This document shows positions 1-11,233 of a stretch of 64,000 nucleotides of DNA, in pieces (position 1 is the stretch's first letter; each line of letters opens with the position of its first letter). Origin of the DNA: Orientallactaga sibirica (lineage: Eukaryota; Chordata; Mammalia; Rodentia; Dipodidae); NCBI GenBank assembly GCA_036365145.1, contig JAEOAD010001700.1, forward strand, positions 558,001 to 622,000. The letters are read 5' to 3'. A program made the position numbers and the translations under genes. Under the pieces are notes generated by a model. The model did not search any database and had not been told where the DNA came from. It saw nothing but the letters and a program-made list of their open reading frames with translations.

Positions 1-186
1 TGGGCACGCCAGAGGCCTCTCTGTTGCTGTGAATGAACTCCAGACGCCTACCCCCTTGTGTGCATGTGCAACATTGCACGCTTGCATCACTTTTGTGTCT
101 GGCTAAACATGGGACCTGGAGAATTTAACAAGCATTCTTGGGCTTCGCAGGCAGGCGCCTTAACCACTAAGCTATCTCTCCAGCCC
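1..186 (-). repeat. Dip-type SINE, long variant, cut by window edge
   Basis: Reverse-strand copy ending in 'ctatctctccagccc', the complement of the SINE 5' end. It carries an extra segment of about 25 bp (61-95, 'gcaacattgcacgcttgcat' region) that ordinary copies here lack and that recurs in the copies at 4534, 7397 and 18331. This marks a longer subfamily. Confidence 0.85.
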
Positions 187-790
187 TTAGTTTATGCACT
201 TTTAAAGGGGAAAGAGAAAATTCTGTTGGGCCTGGACTACTGGGAAAAAAAAAGAAGAAGAAGAAGAAGAAGGAAGAGGAGGAGGAGGAAGAGGAGGAGG
301 AGGAGCAGCAACAACAACTGGCTGAGTATTTCTGCCCATGCCCTGAGAATTTGATCAAGTGTGAAATTAAAAGCAATGGACTGGTGTGTTTGACAGAAGG
401 TATAGAACAGAAAGCTATGAAAGATGTACAGTCTATCACAGGAAAAAATTAAGAAGTTTGAAGTTACAAGCACAGGGACTGGTTTTAGGTTACTGAAGCT
501 ACAATTGTTAAGCAGATTACCACCACTAAAGGTAAGCCAACAGTTTTTTTTTTTTTTTTTTTGCATTGAAGCAAAGAAAATCATGCCCTGACAGTGAGCC
601 CCTGAAAGCAGGTGGCTTGAAGGAAGACCTGGTGAAGGAACATGCTGCTCTCTGAGGTCACTGTGTGTCTCCCTCCCTACTCCCCCAGGTTTGCAAATTG
701 TTCCATGCCTCACACCAGGTGCTGGTTCTGGAAAAATTAAATATCCAGGGAATCAGGTCATGAAGTGCAACCAGATTTTATTTTGTGGGT
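187..790 (+). mobile_element. MaLR internal-region fragment with GAA/GGA microsatellite
   Basis: Diverged but collinear with the interior of the complete MaLR at 19767-21780: shared stretches include 'aaggggaaag', 'ggactactgg' and 'gagaatttgatcaag'. No LTR is present. A purine tract (253-310, GAA then GGA units) has expanded inside it. The tract produces K/R/E- or S-rich open frames on both strands that are not genes. Confidence 0.65.
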
Positions 791-814
791 ATGGCACCTG
801 GGAAAAGTGAACCA

Positions 815-968
815 GGTTTGCCTGCGAAGCCTAAGGACCCAGATGCACAAGGTGATGCATGCATCTGCAGTTCGTTTGCAACGGCTAGAGGCCCTGGGGT
901 ACCCATTCCCTCTATCTGCCTTTCTCTCTCTTTCCCACTAACAAGTAAATACAATAAATATTTAAAAA
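815..968 (+). repeat. Dip-type SINE, truncated
   Basis: The copy lacks its 5' box. It retains 'gcctgcgaagcctaaggacc', the 'gcatctgcagttcgtttgc' block and a CT-rich, AT-rich tail. Confidence 0.8.
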
Positions 969-1097
969 ATTCACAACAGCATGTAGAATATTCACAGTAT
1001 GGCAACCCACATACCAATTCCCTTCAGAAACATGTTGGAGACACACTGAGAAATAATGCTTTTTTCAGTTCTCTAGGTAAATCTTAATCCAGTCAAG

Positions 1098-1339
1098 CTG
1101 AACCCAATCTTTTTTTGTTGTTATTTTATTTTTATTGATTTGAGAGTGACAGACAGAGAAAAAGAGAATGGGAGCATCAGGGCCTCCAACCACTGCAAAA
1201 GAACTCCAGACGCATGAGCCCCCCTTGTGCATCTGGCTTACGTGGGTACTGGGGAATCGAGCCTCGAATTGGGGTCCTTAGGCTTCACAGGCAAGCGTTT
1301 AACCATTACGCCAACTCTCCAGCCCCTGAACCCAATCTT
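1098..1339 (-). repeat. Dip-type SINE with 14 bp target-site duplication
   Basis: The SINE occupies 1112-1325 in reverse orientation. The flanks 'ctgaacccaatctt' at 1098-1111 and 1326-1339 are direct repeats, as expected for L1-driven insertion. Confidence 0.9.
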
Positions 1340-1439
1340 AACTGTCACCGCTCCCCATCAGCTGTGGCCAGAAAGCAAGGGTTCAGGTGGCATTCCAATA
1401 AATAGTCATTCACTGCTTGAAGCTGGGCGAATCCTAGTG

Positions 1440-1870
1440 ACTTGGCAGCTCTCTTCCAGGACTGCCAGCTACGAGGTCGGTTTGGGAAGACTCACTCCTT
1501 CGCCCTTCGCCGAGTCTGAGGCGCCACTGCAGGACTAAGCAGCCGCTGCTCTTCTGCGTCCCCCAGAGCTTCAGGGCATCCTTCAGCAGCACCTCCTGGG
1601 ACCTGAGCCACATCGCAGAGACCCGGCTTCAATCACCCTGGTCGCCCGAGCACCGCTGGGGAGGAGGAGGCAGAGGCGACTGCTAGGGACTGCAGTGGCA
1701 GAGTCTCTCTGGAGAGCAACCAGCAACCGGCACAGCTCGCAGCAGAGTACAAGTTAACTGCTGGCGGAGACGGGCTGCAGAAAGACCACGCCCCGTCGCG
1801 GCCCCGCCCCGGAAGACCACGCCCACCTCGGCCCCCGTCCCCAGAAAGACCTCGCCCCCATGGGCTCAGG
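1440..1870. promoter_or_regulatory. GC-rich island with CACCC/GC boxes, candidate promoter or first exon
   Basis: This is the only CpG-bearing unique stretch in the first 12 kb. Between about 1770 and 1860 a motif of the form 'gaaagaccacgcccc' recurs about three times, giving several CCACGCCC/CCGCCCC boxes typical of KLF/SP binding sites. No TATA box or convincing coding frame is visible on either strand; the 119-residue reverse frame (1633-1992) is low-complexity and unrecognised. It could be a CpG-island promoter, an untranslated first exon, or an old GC-rich repeat. Confidence 0.35.
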
Positions 1871-1989
1871 CTCATAGGGCAACATGGAGTCTTGAACCTC
1901 TGCTCTGAGCCTCCTGTGATAGAAGAGTTGTGTCTGCTCACTTCACGCTGAGAGGTGGAGGAAGGACCTAAGAAAGTCATCCTGTCCTC

Positions 1990-2509
1990 CAAGCTGCCGG
2001 TTGCCCCACACAGAGCATTTACCTAGGAAGGACTACGCAGGAATGCACGCCAGGAAACTGGTCTGTTTTCTAAGAAACTTAGTGAATAGATAATTCTCTT
2101 TGCAAATAGAAGGTGAGAAAATAATTTTTAAATATTTTTATTAATCTCTATTATAGGAGTTCCCACAATCAATTAAGGAAGGTAGTTATGGTAGGCGGTT
2201 TGTTGGATTGGTTTCTTTTTTCTTTTTTTCAACCTTGAGCTTTAATTTGAAACATTTTCAGATGTTCGAGGAAAAACATCCTCTTGATTGTGCTTGTCCT
2301 CTGGTCTCCCAGGTGGATGTATACTTTTTTCATTTAGTGTTTTATTTCTTTTGTGTGTGTGTTTCTGTGCTTGTGTTTATATGTTTGTGAGTGTACGTGT
2401 GTAGGGGGTGTACATCCATATGTATACTCATGTGAAGGCAAAAATTTAGTATCAGGTGTCTTCCTTAGTCACGCTCCACCTCATTTTTTTATTTGTTTTG
2501 TTTTCTTTG
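1990..2509. other. Unassigned sequence
   Basis: AT-rich with a TG-rich tract around 2350-2405. I see no coding frame, SINE or LTR hallmark here. Confidence 0.5.
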
Positions 2510-2655
2510 GGAGGGGTTTGAGGTAGTTTCACTCTAGTCCAGGCTGACCTGGAATTCACTATGTAGTCTCAGGGTGGCCTCAGACTCATGGTGATCCTCC
2601 TACCTCTGTCTCCCAAGTGCTGGGATTAAAGTCGTGGGCTACCATGCCTGGCTGT
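2510..2655 (-). repeat. B1 SINE
   Basis: Reverse copy with 'ctggaattcactatgtagtc' and 'ccaagtgctgggattaaag', the 7SL-derived B1 core. Confidence 0.9.
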
Positions 2656-2979
2656 CCACCATATTCTTTGAAACGAGGCTCCTCATTGAACCTTGAAGTC
2701 ACTGATGCAGCTAGACCTCTGGCCAGCAAGCCCCAGGGACCCTCCTGTCTCCACTTCCCCAGGGCTGGGATTCAGGAAGGTACATCTGCACCTGAGTTTT
2801 TGTGAGTAGAGGGGATCCAAACTCATGTCCTCATGCCTGAAGAGCACGCAGTTTACTACTGACTAACCAGCCTCTAGATATGGATTGTTGAAGCCTACCC
2901 CATGCTTGTCATTGCCTCCAGCACCATAAGAGCAAACTCCCAGAATCCAAGACCATCAAGGGAAGGAGAGCAGAATGGA

Positions 2980-3480
2980 TTGGTGTTGCAATTACCTCCT
3001 CATTGCTAGGAGAAACAAAAAGAACGTATGGGAGGAAAGGGTTTATTTCAGGCTTACAGATTACATCATGGCAGAGATGAAAGCCAGAGCAAAGCTGACA
3101 CTCTACACAGGTAGCACCACAAACACAAGCTGATTCTGAATGACACAGTAGGGCTGGAGTCAAGATCCACCCCCAGAGATACTCCTCCAGCAGGGCTCTG
3201 CCTGCTGCAGACATAAGGAGAAAGCTTAATCTTTTTTTTGTTGTTGTTGTTGTTGTTTTTGTTTTTGTTGTTGTTGTTGTTTCAAGGTAGGGTCCACTCT
3301 AGTTAAAGCTGACCTGGAATTCACTATGTAGTCTCAGGGTGACCTTGAACTCACAGCAATCCTCCTACCTCTGCCTCCCGAGAGCTGGGATTAAAGGTGT
3401 GCACCACCACACCTGGCAGAAAGCTTATTCTTAATCAAAGGCTTAACCTTAGACTATGGGGGACATTTACAATCAAACCC
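2980..3480. repeat. Unclassified interspersed repeat, split by B1
   Basis: The halves 2980-3230 and 3419-3480 share 'gggtttatttcaggcttaca', 'catcatggcag' and 'atgggggaca' with 6440-6860 and 36990-37355. The three copies show the same order of motifs, so this is one dispersed family, possibly LTR-derived. I cannot name it. Confidence 0.5.
3231..3418 (-). repeat. B1 SINE with T/TTG-rich tail
   Basis: The complement of the A-tail has become (TTG)n at 3238-3282. The core runs to 'caccaccacacctggca'. It interrupts the unclassified repeat. Confidence 0.9.
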
Positions 3481-3571
3481 ACATTCTTCCCAAGCACCAT
3501 ATACTCATGATCACCTCACAATGCAAAATATACTCAGTCCAAATTCAAAAGTCCCCATAGTCTTTACCAAT

Positions 3572-3750
3572 TTTATTCACTTATTTGAGAGAGAGAGAGA
3601 ATAGGCGTGCCAGGGTCTCCAACTGCTCCAAACAAACTCCAGATAGTATACCACCTTCTGCATCTGGCTGATGTGGGTCCTGGGGAATCAAACCTGGGCC
3701 CTTAGGCTTTGCAGTCAAGTGCCTTAACCATTAAGCCATCTTCCCAGCCC
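3572..3750 (-). repeat. Dip-type SINE
   Basis: Reverse copy from 'cacttatttgagagagag' to 'ccatcttcccagccc'. Confidence 0.85.
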
Positions 3751-4253
3751 CCATCTGAGGTGTTTTTGAAGTCAGTTTTCTTTGCTGCACAAACAGCTCA
3801 AGGCCTTGGTATTTTCTATGCAGTTTTGCTAGCTGCAAAATTATTTCACTGTAAATTAAATTTGATTCATGAGATAATGGTGTCAAAAAGGAACATGTTT
3901 CCTACCTGCTAGAAATAAATCAGAACATCTGAACTTGAGTTTTCCTAAAACGTAGAAAGCAATAAAAAAAAATTTACTGTCCTTTCCATATTCCATGCAA
4001 CAAGCTAGCTCACATGGAAGAATTTGCAACTCCAGCTTCAGCTGTGCAATTTTGAAATGTGATTCTCTTAGAACTTGAGAGAAAACTAGGTTAACTGTAG
4101 TACTGCTTTTACTGCATGATGTCTTTTTGCACTAACATTCATACTTTCACTGTTCCCTACACTTTCACACTATTATCAAAGGCATAAATATAAAAATCTA
4201 CACAAGAATGTACTGAGTTGGTACAATGAAACAGCTAACAATGATCATTAGGA
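3751..4253. other. Unassigned AT-rich sequence
   Basis: No repeat match or credible coding frame seen. The 67-residue frame starting at 3709 begins inside a SINE and is chance. Confidence 0.5.
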
Positions 4254-4395
4254 ACATGGCCTCCAGCCACTGCAAATGAACTCCAGAGGCATGCGCCACC
4301 TTTTACATCTGGCTTGTGTGGGTCCTGGGGAATCAAAGCTGAGTCCTTTGGCTTTGCAGGCAAGTGCTTTAACCACTAGGCCATCTCTCCAGCCC
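4254..4395 (-). repeat. Dip-type SINE, 3'-truncated
   Basis: The reverse copy lacks the CT-rich and A-rich tail and begins at 'ggcctccagccactgcaaat'. Confidence 0.85.
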
Positions 4396-4533
4396 ACAAT
4401 TGTCTATTGTTACACATCTTTCAGTGGACTTGATATTTTGGCTCATTCTCCATATACTTACAATGTCATCCTTCAGGCCATATATGAAATGTCCCCTTTC
4501 ACAAGGCTGCTCTCCAACAAGAAGTAGTATCTA

Positions 4534-4764
4534 GGCTGGAGAGATAGCTTAGCAGTTAAGGTGCCTGCCTGTGAAGTCTAAGAATGCCCATTCGATTCTC
4601 CAGGTCCAATGTTTAGCCAGATGTAAAGGTGATGCAATGTCGTACATGCACACAAGGGGGCGCAGGCATCTAGAGTTTGCTCACAATGGCTGAGAGGCCC
4701 TGGTGTGCCCATTCTCTGTCTGTCTCTGTGTCTCTCTCTCAAATTAAAAAAAAAAAAAAAAAGA
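4534..4764 (+). repeat. Dip-type SINE, long variant
   Basis: Full-length forward copy with the extra 'gatgcaatgtcgtacatgca' segment and an A-tail at 4745-4764. Confidence 0.85.
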
Positions 4765-5392
4765 AGCAGCAGCAGTCTCTCAGAACTCTCTGAGTAGACT
4801 ACTCATTCACCTCAAATCAAATACTCCAAGAGGATACAAAGGTGTCAAATTAGCAATTGTGTCCCACATGATCTGCTCTGACTCTCTGTATATTCCTTCC
4901 CACATTGTCCCTCTACCCTACAAACATTCTTTCCAACCCAAGTAGGACTTTCTGAAAGAACCCGCAGCAGGGCCTCGACCTCAGAGACCACCACAGAGGT
5001 CTGACCACGCTGAACGGCCCAGATTCCACCAGGCCCGTGAACCCCACTTACCACAGAAGACAAAGCCCCCCTTCCCTCCTAGGCTGGTCTGTGCAGCCAA
5101 GCTGTAGCAGTTACCTTCTCCTACCTGCTCATGGGGACTCTGTCTTCTTCTACCACTGCCAGACTTGGATAAAATATTCCTCTGAGGATGGAAACTTGTT
5201 TCTGAGGAGACCATATTTAGAAACTCAAAAGGGTAGGGAGTAAACTGATCAATGGGAACAAGGCAGGGAAGAACCAGACCTTAAATTATCTTTTCTTCTT
5301 TTCCCATGGACTAGTCTAGTTCATTTTTATCTACACAGCCTATCAGATGTCCTTTGCTTGGCAGAGTGGACACCAGCCAAAAACAGTTTACT
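4765..5392. other. Unassigned sequence
   Basis: Unique-looking sequence with no recognisable domain in any frame. The open frames here are short, overlap on both strands and resemble no family I know. Confidence 0.5.
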
Positions 5393-5762
5393 GGGCTGGA
5401 GAGATGGCTTAGTGGTTAAGGCACTTGCCTGCAAAGCCTAAGGACCCAGGTTAGATTTCCCAGTACCCACATAAGCCAGATACACATGACGGTGCTTGTG
5501 TCTGGAGTTCATTTGCAGTGGCTAGAGGCCCTGACATGCCCATTCTTTCTCTCTCTATCTGCCTCTTTCTCTCTCTCAAATAAATAAATAAATAAAAATA
5601 TTTAAAAACAACGGTTCAATTAGCCAGGTGTGTGGCATCTCACATATAATCCCAGCATTTGGGAGACTGAATTCCAGGTCAGCCTGGGACTACAGAATGA
5701 GTTCCAGGTCAGACTGGGCTACACTGTAATCCAACCCTGCCTCAAAAACAAAACAAAACAAT
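5393..5762 (+). repeat. Dip-type SINE followed by B1
   Basis: A full Dip copy (5393-5607, tail of AAATA units) is followed within 15 bp by a forward B1 (5622-5762) that ends in (AAAAC)n. Confidence 0.85.
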
Positions 5763-6196
5763 CAGAAAGCAGTCTTCTCGATTTCCATCATCTGATTGTG
5801 AAGCAGCAGCCTGTGCTGTATTTGTCATGTCCTCCTTCTCTGCCATAGCCTCTTTCCTTCATTCTCTCTGTCTGGGGAGAACACTTTGCCCTTACTTCAG
5901 ACCCAACTTGTTACCGAACCCTGTGAAGCCCAGTACACATCAGCTAAGTGTCTAAAGTGTGAAGTAGAGTCACTGAAAAGGTTATTTCAGCACTAATTCC
6001 TGGGCATTCCTTCTCTGCTCAAAGAAATCTCTCAGATGAGCCTGTGGCCTTAGCCTGAGAGCTACCCTCCAGTATTCCCAAACACTCATTCCTCCAAGTG
6101 CCAGAGCACTGCTATGTTTCCTACAGAGCCACAGCCAGGCCCTGTGTCCTGAGTAACTTCAGTGTCATTAACAGAGTTCCCCGAAAGAGCACATCC
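5763..6196. other. Unassigned sequence
   Basis: Single-copy-looking intergenic or intronic DNA; nothing recognisable. Confidence 0.5.
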
Positions 6197-6430
6197 TGGC
6201 TGGGGATAGCCCTCAGTTGCTTGCCTAGCTTGCAAGAAGATCTGAGCTTAATCCACAGCACCATGTAAACCAGGCATGGCAGCATGTGGTTCTAATCTCA
6301 GCACTCAGGAGGTAGAGGCAGGAGGATCAGAAGCTCAAGGTCATCTTTGGTTACATGGCAGGTCAAGACTACCCTGGGATACATGAGACCCTGTCTCAAA
6401 TAAAATTAAATAAATTGTATAAAAAGTTTA
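6197..6430 (+). repeat. B4-like composite SINE
   Basis: A tRNA-like first part ('gctggggatagccctcagtt') is joined to a B1-like second part ('ctaatctcagcactcaggag') and an A-rich tail. This is the architecture of the old rodent B4 family. Confidence 0.6.
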
Positions 6431-6439
6431 AAAATAATT

Positions 6440-6860
6440 TCTGCATGTGTGTAGTACGTGTGTGGTATGTGCACACATGGGTGGAGGCTAAGAGAAAATG
6501 TCAGAGGTCCCTCCCCCATTGCGGTTGCAGTTTCCTTCTTGCTGGCACAAAGCACCTGACCAGAAGTAGCTCATGGGAGGAGTTGTTTGTTTGGTTACAG
6601 ACTGACTCCATGATGGTGGCAGGGAAAGGACGGCATGAGCAGACCCTGGACATCACCTCTGCCACTGCAGGTGACATAGCACAGCATGAGAATGAGCCCA
6701 ACAGTGGCAAGGGGACGCTGGCTGTAACACCCATAAACTGCCTCCAGTAACACGCCTTCTCCAGCAAGGTTCCATTTCCCAAGTTGCCACCAGTTAGGGT
6801 CCTAGCATTCAGAACACATAAGTTGATGGGGGACATCTAATTCAAGCCACCATAACTGAT
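6440..6860. repeat. Unclassified interspersed repeat
   Basis: Shares 'ccatgatggtggcaggg', 'agcattcagaa' and 'atgggggaca' with 36990-37355. The overlapping 131- and 111-residue frames on opposite strands are products of the repeat. Confidence 0.5.
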
Positions 6861-7153
6861 CATCCACATAGTTCCTTTGAACGGGGCACAGATTCTGGAG
6901 GCTGACACTTTCACAAGCCTTGGTTACTCTCTGGTCTCTTCTCCCCATAGGACTGGAGGTACAGGTGTGTGTGGCCACACCCGGCTGTTTACATGAGTGC
7001 TGCAGAATCAAACTCCAGTGGTCTCAGGCTCTCATACTTGCTTGGGAAGTGTTCTTATCTACTGAGTCATCTCTCCAACCCCTTAAAAATAAATTTTTAA
7101 AAAAATTTAAGGGAGGTGATGGAAGATAGGAGAGGATGGGAAGAAGTTTAATA

Positions 7154-7830
7154 AAAAAATAGGATTTGGGGGCTAGGGAAATGGCTTAGCGGTTAAGGCA
7201 TTTGCCTGTGAATCCTAAGGACCGTGGTTCAATTCCCCAGGACCCATGTAAGCCAGATGCACAAGGGGGCGCATGCATCTGGAGTTCATTTGCAGTGGCT
7301 GGAGGCCCAGGTGTGCCCATTCTCTCTCTCTGCCTCTTCGTCTCTCTCTTTCAAATAAATAAATAAGTAAAATATTTTTTAAAAAATAGGATTTGGGGGC
7401 TGGAGAGATGGCTTAGCAGTTAAGGTGCCTGCCTGCTAAGCCTAAGAACCCAGTTCCAATCTCCAGGTCCCACGTTTAGCCAGATGCAGTAAAGAAAGGG
7501 CGCAATGCCACACTTGCCCACAAGGGGGCATACACATCTGGATTTCGTTCACAGCTGCTGAGAGACTGCTGGCGCACCCATCTCTATCTGTCTCCCTCTC
7601 CCTCTCTCTGTCTCTCTCTGTGTCTCTCTCCAAAAATAAATAAAATAATAAAAATAGGATTTGGAAGCCAGGCGTAGTGGCACATGCCTTTAATCCTAGC
7701 ACTCAGGAGGAAGAGGTAAGAGGATCACTGCGAGTTCAAGGCCACCCTGAGACTACATGGTGAAATCCAGATCAGCTTGGGCTAGAGCAAGACCCTGCCT
7801 TGAAAAACTAAAATATATATGATTTGGGCT
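7154..7830 (+). repeat. Three SINEs separated by copies of one target sequence
   Basis: Dip (about 7170-7380), long-variant Dip (7397-7650) and B1 (7666-7810) lie head to tail. The short sequence 'ataggatttgg' or a close variant occurs before the first (7159), between first and second (7386), between second and third (7654) and, degenerate, after the third (7819). Each element thus has the same flanking duplication, as if successive insertions used the same site. Confidence 0.8.
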
Positions 7831-8216
7831 GGAGAGATTGCATAGTGGTTAAGGCACTTGCCTGTGAAGCTTAAGGATCCAGGTTGAATTCCCCAATTCC
7901 CATGTAAGCCAGAGTCACAAGGTGGCACATGCATCTGGAGTTTGTTTGCAGTGGCTGGAGGCCCTGATGCTCCCATTCTCTGTTCCTCTCTCTCCCTCTC
8001 TCTCTGTCTCTTCTCCTTTCTCTCTCTCTCTCTCAAATAAATAAAATATCCTCAAAACTTTAAGATTTATAAAGCCGGGCGTGGTGGCATACGCCTTTAA
8101 TCCCAGCACTCGGGAGGCAGAGGTAGGAGGATCGCTGAGAGTTCGAGGCCACCCTGAGACTACATAGTTAATTCCAGGTCAGCCTGGACCAGAGTGAAAC
8201 CCTACCTCAAAAAAAC

Positions 8217-8251
<35 letters not shown>

Positions 8252-8259
8252 TTTATAAA
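7827..8259 (+). repeat. Dip-type SINE then B1
   Basis: Dip 7827-8048; B1 8073-8248 with a long A-tail. The B1 is flanked by 'aagatttataaa' (from 8060 and again from 8248). Confidence 0.85.
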
Positions 8260-8297
8260 TAAGCCATATGGAAACCTACTTCTTCACTACTTAATAA

Positions 8298-8309
8298 TAT
8301 ATATGTATG

Positions 8310-8341
<32 letters not shown>

Positions 8342-8351
8342 GAGAGAGAAC
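8298..8351. repeat. TA microsatellite and T/AG tract
   Basis: (TATG/TA)n followed by T10 and a GA run just upstream of the next SINE. Confidence 0.8.
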
Positions 8352-8356
8352 TTAGG

Positions 8357-8803
8357 GCTGGAGAGATGGCTTAGTGGTTAAGGTGTTTGCCTGCAAAGCC
8401 AAAGGACCTCGGTTCGATCCCCTAGGACCCACGTAAGCCAGATGCACAAGATGCATAAATCTGTAGTTCATTTGCAGTAGCTGAAGGCCCTGGCACATCT
8501 ATATTCTCTCTCTCTCTCTCTCTCTGTCAAATAAATTAAAATTAATTTTAAAAATGTCAGTTTTCAGGGCTGGAGAGATGGCTTAGCAGTTAAAGTGCAT
8601 GCCTGTGAAGCCTAAGGACCCAGGTTTGATTCTCCAGGTCCCATATAAGCCAGATGCACATGATGGCACATGTGTCTGGAGTTCATTTGCAGTGGCTAAA
8701 GGCCATGGCATGCCCATTATCTCTCTATCTCTCCCTCTCTCTGTCTCTAATAAATAAATAAATAAATAAAAATAAATCTTTTTTTTAAATGTCAGTTTTC
8801 CAA
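8357..8803 (+). repeat. Two Dip-type SINEs in tandem
   Basis: Copies at 8357-8545 and 8567-8785. The second is bounded by 'aaatgtcagttttc' at about 8553-8566 and 8789-8802. Confidence 0.85.
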
Positions 8804-8896
8804 ATATGGTATTTCAAATAGCCCAGTGTTTGTCCCCAAATTTTAGCCTAACTTTCACTGATTGTGATTTTTTTACAACTTAAAAGAATGTTTATA

Positions 8897-9055
8897 GCCT
8901 GGCATGTTGGCACACACCTTTAATCCCAGCACTTGGGAGGCAGAGATAGGAAGATCACTTCGCATTCGAGGCCACCCTGAGACTACATAGTGAATTCCAG
9001 GTCAGCCTGGGCCAGGGGCAAAACTCTACCTCACCCCCCCCCAAAAGAAAGAAAA
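8897..9055 (+). repeat. B1 SINE
   Basis: Forward copy ending in a C9/A-rich tail. Confidence 0.85.
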
Positions 9056-9138
9056 TATTCATAAAAACAAAATTATTTTTAAATTATTCATGAAATTAAG
9101 AATTTTTCATGTTTCCCAACAAAATTAATGCTGCTTTC

Positions 9139-9172
9139 ATTTTTTTTTTTTTTTGAGGTAGGGTCTCGCTCA
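9139..9172 (-). repeat. Severely truncated B1 (tail plus about 20 bp)
   Basis: T16 followed by 'gaggtagggtctcgctc' is flanked by copies of 'aatgctttcatttttt', so it is a bona fide insertion that kept only the B1 3' end. Confidence 0.65.
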
Positions 9173-9186
9173 AATGCTTTCATTTT

Positions 9187-9390
9187 TTAATATTTTATTT
9201 ATTTATTTGCAAGTAGTGTGTGACAGAAAGAAAGACAGAGATGGGTGTACAGGGCCTCCAGCACTGGACACAATACTCCAGATGCATGCACCACTTTGTG
9301 CATCTGGCTTATGCGGGTACTGGGGAATCAAACCCAGGTTGTTAGGCTTTGCAGGTAAGTTCCTTAAACACTGAGCAATCTCTCCAGCCC
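9187..9390 (-). repeat. Dip-type SINE
   Basis: Reverse copy from the TTTA-rich tail to 'caatctctccagccc'. Confidence 0.85.
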
Positions 9391-9413
9391 TCATTTTTAA
9401 AAAACAATTTTAA

Positions 9414-9635
9414 GGGCTGGAGAGATGGCTTAGTGGTTAAACGCTTGCCTGTGGAGCATAAGGACCTGGTTAAGACATTTGAGGCAGGTTGATTCTCAGA
9501 GCAAGGGTGCACATGCATCCCATGTAAGCCAGATGCACAAGTGCCATTCTCTATCATCTGGAGTTCATTTCTCTCTCTCTCAAATGGAAGCCCTGGCACA
9601 TTTTTTCTCTCTCTCTCTCTACCTGCCTATTTCTG

Positions 9636-9681
<46 letters not shown>

Positions 9682-10809
9682 AAATAAATAAATAAGTAAT
9701 AAAGGCTGACCTGGAATTTTAATTTTAGGGCTGGGCATGGTGGTCCGCCATTAATCCCAGAACTCATTTATTTAGGAAGAGAGATTTAGGAGGGTCACCA
9801 TGATTGCCAGGTCAGCCTGGAGTTGAAACCCTAGGCTAAACAATACAACAAAGGTCTTTGTTTTGGACACGAGCCTGGCTGAGTTATCATCAGTCAGCCT
9901 GGACCATAAATAGATGAAACCCATGTATCTAAAAAACAACAACAACAAAATTTTTCTTTATTGCTCTTTTTCCTTAGTCTCTAGGATCTCTCCTTTTAAT
10001 AAAGTCAGGCTCATACAGACATACATACATACATACATACAGACCATATTTTTAAATACACACACACAAACATTTTAATGGGTTTTTGCCAAGGGCAGGG
10101 ATTTAAGGCAGACCTGGGGGATCAGTCTCAATGGCCCAGGACCCAGATCATATGCCACCTCTGCCTCCCAAGGCTGGGTGCACATGTGGGTCTCCTGCCT
10201 TAAAATTTTTGCAGTGGCTGGATGTGAAGATTGAGTGCCATTCTCTATCTGCCTCTTTCTTTTTTGCATCTCTCATTTCTCTCTCCAATAAATACATACA
10301 TACATACATACATAGCTGGCGAGCCTTAACTGCTACATACAGCCCTCTTTTTTTTTACATATTTTTAAAGTTCTTTACACACACACAGGTTCACACATGG
10401 TTTTGCACAAACACAATGACTGGACACCTGTTTCTTTTCTTTAGCACTGCTGTAAGCCCAGAAAATAAGCCTGACCTGGACATTCACTATGTAGTCTCAT
10501 GGGAGGGGCCTCGAACTCATGGCAATCCTCCATAACAGAACCTCTGGGACAACTTTGGGACTCCCAAGTGCCAGGGGGTTTAAAGGCTGGAATCACTGCC
10601 ACCACTCCTGGCTTAAAATTTTTATAAATAAGTAATTTTTTTTAATTTTAGCGGCATGATATTTAGTTGTTGATTCAGGAGGCAGGTAGGAGGTCAGATG
10701 AGAGGCTGCCCTTAGAATTCATAGTGAGTTTAGGTCAGCCTGATGCAGCCTGAATGGGCACAACAGGAAAACTGGAGCCACCCCTGGCCATTATGCCACA
10801 AAACAAAAC

Positions 10810-10840
<31 letters not shown>

Positions 10841-11230
10841 CAAAATCAAAACAAAATCACTATGTGGGTCCAGGCTGATCTCAATTTTCAGTGATCCTCC
10901 TATCTCTGCTTTATTATGTAATTTTGAACTTTACAGAAAATGGCAATTTGCAACCACAATCTTTACTTTTTTTTAGGGTCTCGCTCTAGCCCAGACAGAC
11001 ATGGAACTCACTATGTAGTCATAGGCTGGCTCAACTCACAGCAATCTTCCTACTTCTGCCTCCTGAGTGCTGGGTTTGGCCACCACTCCTGGCTTAAAAT
11101 GGCCCAAAACTGTGAAGAATGGTATGGAGGCTGGCGGCTGGACACCAGCACAGTTTACTTTTTCTTTATTGACTGCTGTTTTCCTTAGTTAGTAGGATAT
11201 AAGCCTTTTAGAGGTAGAAAAGTCAGGCAG
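9414..11230. repeat. Scrambled mosaic of Dip and B1 fragments
   Basis: Pieces of a forward Dip, a forward B1 and reverse B1s alternate every 10-40 bases and often out of order. In the 9414-9690 Dip, blocks belonging near the 3' end ('tgccattctctat', 'ctctctctctcaaatgg') are interposed in the middle. Between 10100 and 10290 reverse-B1 words ('cctctgcctccca') alternate with forward-Dip words ('gcagtggctgga'). Some words recur about 0.8-1.2 kb away: 10904-10950 resembles 11690-11736 and 9953-10010 resembles 11157-11228. (ATAC)n lies at 10018-10041 and (AAAAC)n at 10797-10850. See findings. Confidence 0.55.
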
Positions 11231-11233
11231 GGA

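Noticed and set aside
58..713. K/R/E-rich and S/L-rich open frames at the left edge
   Set aside because: They are translations of a GAA/GGA microsatellite and SINE sequence in different frames.
7168..8803. Regularly spaced repeats considered as a satellite or CRISPR-like array
   Set aside because: The units are separate SINEs of two families with A-tails and target-site duplications, in a mammalian genome.
10743..11188. Short open frames in the mosaic region
   Set aside because: Built from B1 pieces and (AAAAC)n; no independent support.
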